From Thermoclostridium stercorarium subsp. stercorarium DSM 8532 (GTDB taxonomy: Bacteria > Bacillota > Clostridia > DSM-8532), in NCBI RefSeq assembly GCF_000331995.1, contig NC_020134.1, positions 558,001 through 622,000 on the forward strand: a stretch of 64,000 nucleotides of DNA, in the 5' to 3' direction. The position numbers and the translations under genes are program-made. The notes beneath the pieces are model-generated. The model saw only the letters and a list, made by a program, of their open reading frames with translations, had not been told where the DNA came from and searched no databases. Below are positions 59,168 through 64,000 of the stretch, piece after piece; the stretch's first letter is position 1, and each line of letters begins with the position of its first letter.

Positions 59168-61927
59168 GTGGATTACGGACAGACACTCAATTTACCGAAA
59201 ACCGATTTTCCGATGCGGGCGAATTTGCCCCAGAAAGAACCCGAAATAATGAAAAGCTGGTATGAAAACGACATTTACAACAAACGCCTGAAAAGAAATG
59301 AAGGGCATCCCAAATTCGTTCTGCACGACGGGCCGCCTTACGCAAACGGTGATATCCACCTTGGGACCGCGTTAAACAAGGTATTGAAGGATATCATCGT
59401 ACGGTACTATGACATGAAAGGTTATTACGCCCCGTATGTGCCCGGGTGGGATACTCACGGGCTGCCTACCGAAAACAGGGCTATAGACGAACTGGGGCTC
59501 AACCGTCACGAGGTGGGGCCGGTTAAATTCAGAACGGCGTGCGAAGGTATCGCCAGGAAATACATTGACATTCAGAGGGAATCATTCAAGAGACTCGGGG
59601 TTGTCGGCGACTGGGAACACCCGTATATAACCCTGCTTCCGCAATTTGAAGCAAAGCAGATAGAAGTATTCGGCAAGATGGCCGAACGCGGATGCATTTA
59701 TAAAGGGCTCCGGCCGGTTTACTGGTGTCCGTGCTGCGAAACCGCGCTTGCTGAAGCCGAAATTGAGTATATGGAGGAAAAAAACCAGTCCATTTATGTT
59801 AAGTTTGCGTTAAAGGATGACAAAGGAAAACTTAAGGGAATTGTGGACAGCCTTGACAACACATATATTGTCATCTGGACCACCACCACATGGACACTTC
59901 CCGGCAACGTGGCCATTGCGGTGAACCCGGATTTTGTTTATGCGGTTATAAAAGCCGGGAATGAAAACTATATAATGGCAAAGGAACTTGCCGAAGCTAC
60001 AATGAAAGTGGCGGGTATAGAAAATTACAGCATAATCGGCGAGCTTACCGGTGCCGAAATGGAATATATGGTATGCCGGCATCCGTTCCTTGACAGGGAT
60101 TCTCTCGTAATTACGGGAGATCACGTTACCCTTGACGCCGGTACCGGATGTGTCCATACCGCTCCCGGTCACGGTGTTGAAGACTTTGAAGTGTGCAGGA
60201 AGTACGAGGGACTGAAAGTAATTGTTCCCGTGGACGGAAAAGGCGTTTTAACCGAAGAGGCGGGGCAGTTTGCAGGTTTGACGTATAAACAGGCGAACAA
60301 GGAAATCTTTAAGCACCTTAAGGAAACAGGGGCATTATTCGCAGATCAGGTTATTGAGCACCAGTATCCGCACTGCTGGAGATGCAAACAGCCAATTCTT
60401 TTCCGTGCGACCGAACAGTGGTTTATTTCGGTCGAAAGCTTCAAAAAAGAAGCTCTTGAAGCAATCAAGCAGGTAAGGTGGATCCCCGAGTGGGGCGAAG
60501 AACGCATATCCAAAATGGTCGCAGAGCGGAACGACTGGTGTATATCACGCCAGAGAATGTGGGGCGTGCCCATTCCGATTTTCTACTGCACTGCATGTGG
60601 CAAGGAACTGATTAACAGTGAGACGATTGAAGCGGTGAAGACTTTGTTTGAAAAGGAAGGCTCAACCGCGTGGTTTGAAAAGGACGCGTCCGAAATACTG
60701 CCTGCCCATATCAAATGTTCGTGCGGCAACGGCACGTTCCGAAAGGAAACCGACATAATGGACGTATGGTTTGATTCGGGATCATCCCATGCCGCCGTTC
60801 TGGAGACCAATCCACAGCTTTCATGGCCTGCCGACATGTATCTTGAAGGCAGCGACCAGCATCGCGGATGGTTCCAGTCATCACTGCTGACTGCGGTTGC
60901 AACAAAAGGAATGGCTCCGTATAAGCAGGTTTTAACCCACGGTTATGTGGTTGACGGACAGGGAAGGAAAATGTCAAAATCCCTTGGAAACGGAATAGAT
61001 CCGATGGATATAGTCAACCAGTACGGAGCTGACATTTTAAGGCTCTGGGTTGCTTCTTCAGACTATAAAACCGATATACGCATATCGAACGACATTATAA
61101 AACAACTGGCGGAAAATTACAGAAAAATACGCAATACTGCAAGGTTTATCCTGGGCAATATTTCGGATTTCGATCCTGAAACAATGATGGTGCCCTATAA
61201 TGAAATGGAAGAGATTGACAAATGGGCGTTAATGCGCCTGAACGGTTTAATAAGGAAAGTGGAAGACGCATTTTCCCAGTACGAATTCCACAGTTTCACC
61301 CATAACGTCCATAATTTCTGCGTTGTGGATATGAGCAATTTCTACCTTGACGTGCTGAAGGACAGACTGTATGTTTCCAGTCCCGATGACAAGAAACGCA
61401 GATCCGCACAGACGGCAATGTACATTATTCTGGATTCGCTGGTAAGATTACTCGCCCCCATATTGGCTTTCACGAGTGAGGAGATTTGGAAGTACCTCCC
61501 CCACAGGAAGGGCGATAATCCTGAAAGCATCCAGCTGAACAGCTGGCCGGTTGTGAATCCTGAATATGACAATCCCGGGCTTGAACAGAAATGGAACAGG
61601 CTTATTGAAATACGGGATGATGTATTGAAGGCGCTGGAGAACGCAAGAAATGAAAAGGTTATCGGTGCATCCCTCGAAGCTGAAGTGCGCCTTAAGGCGT
61701 CGGGCGATGACTATAAATTCCTGCAGGAAAACAGGGACCTTCTGTCCATGATATTCATTGTTTCAAATACGGTTGTTGAGGAGGATCCGAAGGCCCAGAA
61801 TATCGAAATCACAATCGTAAGGGCGGAAGGCGAAAAATGTGAGCGCTGCTGGGTATACAGTCCTACGGTTGGAAAAAATGAAAAATATCCCACACTTTGC
61901 AGCCGTTGCGCTGAAATACTCGGATAA
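59168..61927 (+). CDS. ileS: Isoleucyl-tRNA synthetase
   Basis: The 919-residue class I synthetase charges tRNA-Ile. The HIGH motif is HLGT at 64-67, the KMSKS motif is K601-MSKS, the editing domain has GDHVTLDAGTGCVHTAPGHG-type residues and a C-terminal zinc site (CERCW...CSRCAEIL). GTG 59168 is seven bases after GGAGG; ATG 59162 is only one base away and ATG 59066 is far upstream, just after the terminator. Expression is set by the T-box leader. Confidence 0.98.
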   Translation: MDYGQTLNLPKTDFPMRANLPQKEPEIMKSWYENDIYNKRLKRNEGHPKFVLHDGPPYANGDIHLGTALNKVLKDIIVRYYDMKGYYAPYVPGWDTHGLPTENRAIDELGLNRHEVGPVKFRTACEGIARKYIDIQRESFKRLGVVGDWEHPYITLLPQFEAKQIEVFGKMAERGCIYKGLRPVYWCPCCETALAEAEIEYMEEKNQSIYVKFALKDDKGKLKGIVDSLDNTYIVIWTTTTWTLPGNVAIAVNPDFVYAVIKAGNENYIMAKELAEATMKVAGIENYSIIGELTGAEMEYMVCRHPFLDRDSLVITGDHVTLDAGTGCVHTAPGHGVEDFEVCRKYEGLKVIVPVDGKGVLTEEAGQFAGLTYKQANKEIFKHLKETGALFADQVIEHQYPHCWRCKQPILFRATEQWFISVESFKKEALEAIKQVRWIPEWGEERISKMVAERNDWCISRQRMWGVPIPIFYCTACGKELINSETIEAVKTLFEKEGSTAWFEKDASEILPAHIKCSCGNGTFRKETDIMDVWFDSGSSHAAVLETNPQLSWPADMYLEGSDQHRGWFQSSLLTAVATKGMAPYKQVLTHGYVVDGQGRKMSKSLGNGIDPMDIVNQYGADILRLWVASSDYKTDIRISNDIIKQLAENYRKIRNTARFILGNISDFDPETMMVPYNEMEEIDKWALMRLNGLIRKVEDAFSQYEFHSFTHNVHNFCVVDMSNFYLDVLKDRLYVSSPDDKKRRSAQTAMYIILDSLVRLLAPILAFTSEEIWKYLPHRKGDNPESIQLNSWPVVNPEYDNPGLEQKWNRLIEIRDDVLKALENARNEKVIGASLEAEVRLKASGDDYKFLQENRDLLSMIFIVSNTVVEEDPKAQNIEITIVRAEGEKCERCWVYSPTVGKNEKYPTLCSRCAEILG

Positions 61928-62011
61928 TGGCGAAATAACTTTAGACCGGGATAACGGAACGTTGTCCCGGTTTTAATGATGTCCCGCTGAGAAATATAAG
62001 GAGTGTGTGGC

Positions 62012-63058
62012 ATGGATACGGTTACTTTGGTCAAACAGCTTTGCGATTTGAATGCACCGGTTGGGAGCGAGCATCTGGCAGCAGAGAAGTTAAAGTCCCT
62101 TTTCGAGCCGTATTGCGATGAAGTTTATGTGGATGATTTCTTTAACGTAACAGGATACAAAAAAGGAACTTCGGATAAACCGGGGAAAATTATCATCACC
62201 GCCCATTATGATCAGATAGGAATGATCGTGTCCGGGTTTGAAAAGGGAGGATTTTTAAGGATATCCAATCTCGGAGGTGTGGATACAAAAGCCCTGCTTG
62301 CCCGTGAGGTGATTGTTCACGGCAGGGAAGAAGTTTACGGTGTTATAGGCGCAAAGCCACCGCATCTTTTAAAGGATGACGAAACAAATAAAAATGTGAG
62401 CATAAACGAACTTTTTATCGACACGGGCTACACGGATGATGTTATAAAGCAAAAGGTTTCGGTAGGCGATCCCGTAACGGTCGTCGCCTCGGTGGCTGAA
62501 ATGAAGAACCGGTGTGTGGCCGGCAGAAGCCTTGACAACCGCGCAGGGGTGGCGGCACTTGTGTTAATCCTTAAGGAACTGAGGAATATAAAGCATCCGA
62601 ATGATATATATGTAATAGCGACTGTTCAGGAAGAAACAGGGCTTTTGGGAGCGGTTGCCTCGTCGTATTCCCTGGAACCGGACCTGGCGGTGGTTATTGA
62701 CGTATGCCATGGAGACATGCCCGATGCCGACAAATCCCAGTGTTTTCCCCTGAATAAAGGAGTTCCGGTGGGTGTCGGCCCTGCATTTCACAGTGAGTAT
62801 ACCGTTGCCTTGTTTGAAACCGCCAGAAGGGAACGGATACCTACACAGCGCTGCATAGAGCCCGGAAACCCGGGCACCGAAGCATGGGCCATTCAGGTAT
62901 CCCGGACCGGTGTTCCGACGGTTGAGGTGGGAATACCTCTGAGGTACATGCATACAACCGCCGAGCTGATTTCATTGCAGGATTTGGAAAATGCGGCCGT
63001 ACTTGTGGCAAGGTATGTTTCGGGGGATATATTGAAAAAAAGCGAAGAGTTTGAATAG
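62012..63058 (+). CDS. M42 family metallopeptidase, copy 1
   Basis: The 348-residue product has the M42 two-zinc core: AHYDQIG (His, Asp), SLDNRAG (Asp), TVQEETG (catalytic Glu pair) and VIDVCHG (Asp). In the first motif Glu is replaced by Gln (HYDQ rather than HMDE). Family members are cytoplasmic aminopeptidases, often multimeric; the substrate is unknown. ATG 62012 is eight bases after AAGGAG. A paralogue follows 60 bases later. Confidence 0.9.
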   Translation: MDTVTLVKQLCDLNAPVGSEHLAAEKLKSLFEPYCDEVYVDDFFNVTGYKKGTSDKPGKIIITAHYDQIGMIVSGFEKGGFLRISNLGGVDTKALLAREVIVHGREEVYGVIGAKPPHLLKDDETNKNVSINELFIDTGYTDDVIKQKVSVGDPVTVVASVAEMKNRCVAGRSLDNRAGVAALVLILKELRNIKHPNDIYVIATVQEETGLLGAVASSYSLEPDLAVVIDVCHGDMPDADKSQCFPLNKGVPVGVGPAFHSEYTVALFETARRERIPTQRCIEPGNPGTEAWAIQVSRTGVPTVEVGIPLRYMHTTAELISLQDLENAAVLVARYVSGDILKKSEEFE

Positions 63059-63118
63059 ATATCGGGTTCGCAAAACATTAAAAGCATGGAATAAGGCTAC
63101 CGGAAGGGGTATTTTGAT

Positions 63119-64000
63119 ATGAGACAAAAACTTGCCGAACTTACATGGCTTGACGGCATATCAGGAAATGAGCAGAACGTACGCAATTTTATAATACAAA
63201 ACCTTCCCGACAAATCGCTGAAGTATTATGTGGACAATATCGGAAACCTGATTGTAAAAGGCAGAAGCAATGGGAACTGCAATCTGAGGGTAATGGTTGC
63301 CGCGCATATGGACGAAGTGGGTTTTATGGTCAATTATATAACCGACGACGGAAAACTTAAATTTTCCCCCGTCGGCGGCGTGGATAGCCGTATTCTGATT
63401 GGTCAGCATGTGCGTGTGGGAAAGGATAAAATTCCGGGCGTAATCGGGTATAAGTCCATCCATTTGCAGGACAAAAGCGAAAGGGAGAGCGTCGTAAAAA
63501 TCAAAAGCCTTTATATAGACATAGCCGCAAAGGACAGGGAAAATGCGCAGGAGCTTGTCAGCACCGGCGATTACGTCGCCTTTGCCTCAGAGCCTGTTTT
63601 TTTCGGCGACGGAAAAATAAAGGCGAAGGCACTGGACGACAGAGCGGGATGCGCGGTAATTATGGAACTTCTGAAGGAAACCTGGCCGTTTGAATTGTAT
63701 GCGTGTTTTACTGTGCAGGAAGAAATAGGGCTTAGAGGGGCACTTGTCGCGGCAAACAGGGTTAAGCCCGATATCGGCATTGTGCTTGAGGGAACAACCT
63801 GTGCTGACGTCCCGAAGGTAAAGGAGCATGAAACGTCGACGGTAATGGGAAAGGGACCGTCAATAAGCTTTGCCGACAGGACTTCTCTGGCCGACAGAGA
63901 GCTTTTTAATCACTTTATAAATACCGCTGAAAAGGAAGGCATTCGATATCAGATTAAAAACACGGTGTCCGGCGGAAATGACGCTGGAAGAATACAGACA
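63119..64000 (+). CDS. M42 family metallopeptidase, copy 2 (cut by window end)
   Basis: The frame is open for 294 codons to the last base. Motifs AAHMDEVGFMV, LDDRAG, TVQEEIG and VLEGTTCAD are the standard M42 metal and catalytic residues, and the C-terminus is missing. It is a paralogue of copy 1, in a likely operon with it. ATG 63119 is nine bases after GGAAGGGG. Confidence 0.9.
   Translation, partial: MRQKLAELTWLDGISGNEQNVRNFIIQNLPDKSLKYYVDNIGNLIVKGRSNGNCNLRVMVAAHMDEVGFMVNYITDDGKLKFSPVGGVDSRILIGQHVRVGKDKIPGVIGYKSIHLQDKSERESVVKIKSLYIDIAAKDRENAQELVSTGDYVAFASEPVFFGDGKIKAKALDDRAGCAVIMELLKETWPFELYACFTVQEEIGLRGALVAANRVKPDIGIVLEGTTCADVPKVKEHETSTVMGKGPSISFADRTSLADRELFNHFINTAEKEGIRYQIKNTVSGGNDAGRIQT

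Overview
The window reads as a low-to-moderate G+C, endospore-forming, motile Firmicute of class Clostridia. The evidence is a complete spoIIIA operon, gpr, yqfC/yqfD, gerW (ytfJ), an alpha/beta small acid-soluble spore protein (SASP), a fla-type flagellar operon in the Bacillus/Clostridium order, a T-box-controlled ileS, AGGAGG-type ribosome binding sites and frequent GTG/TTG starts. Pro/Thr-rich linkers on exported proteins are reminiscent of plant-biomass clostridia such as Thermoclostridium or Acetivibrio relatives. That genus-level placement is inference only.

Layout. 1-1.7 kb: an AgrC-like histidine kinase (cut by the window edge) and a LytTR response regulator on the minus strand. 1.9-5.6 kb: an exported beta-lactamase-fold protein, an exported PQQ-type propeller and an endonuclease IV-like TIM barrel. 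5.7-10.3 kb: NfnAB-type flavoprotein pair, aroQ, an M24 peptidase and efp. 10.3-15.6 kb: spoIIIAA-AH behind a good sigma-E-like promoter. 15.6-20.4 kb: rpsT (minus), gpr, a cell-wall amidase and a divergent NAD-dependent DNA ligase. 20.4-22.5 kb: a small unknown protein and two DUF881 paralogues. 22.5-32.5 kb: a possible structured RNA, a PdaA-like deacetylase, yqfC, yqfD, phoH, yqfF, ybeY, dgkA, an M50 protease, scpA, scpB, a DUF2953 protein and gerW. 32.6 kb: a SASP on the minus strand. 33.1-51.9 kb: flgB-flgC-fliE-fliF-fliG-fliH-fliI-fliJ-ylxF-fliK-flgD-(TIGR02530)-flgE-flbD-fliL-fliM-fliY-cheY-fliO-fliP-fliQ-fliR-flhB. 52-55.8 kb: a radical SAM protein, xpaC and telA. 55.8-58.6 kb: a minus-strand ABC transporter operon. 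58.8-61.9 kb: promoter, T-box and ileS. 62-64 kb: two M42 aminopeptidases, the second cut by the window end.

How the genes work together. Much of the window serves sporulation: the SpoIIIA engulfment channel, GPR protease and one of its SASP substrates, and GerW. A second large block builds the flagellar basal body, hook and export gate, with CheY and a FliY that keeps both CheC-type phosphatase motifs. Most of the rest is core metabolism and envelope work.

No CRISPR array, insertion sequence, rRNA or tRNA was recognised. I did not find a clear new multigene system. The best leads are the ABC transporter whose ATPase has proline at the H-loop histidine and whose permease halves are unequal, the multi-helix RNA-like element before the deacetylase gene, the divergent DNA ligase, and several operator or promoter candidates.
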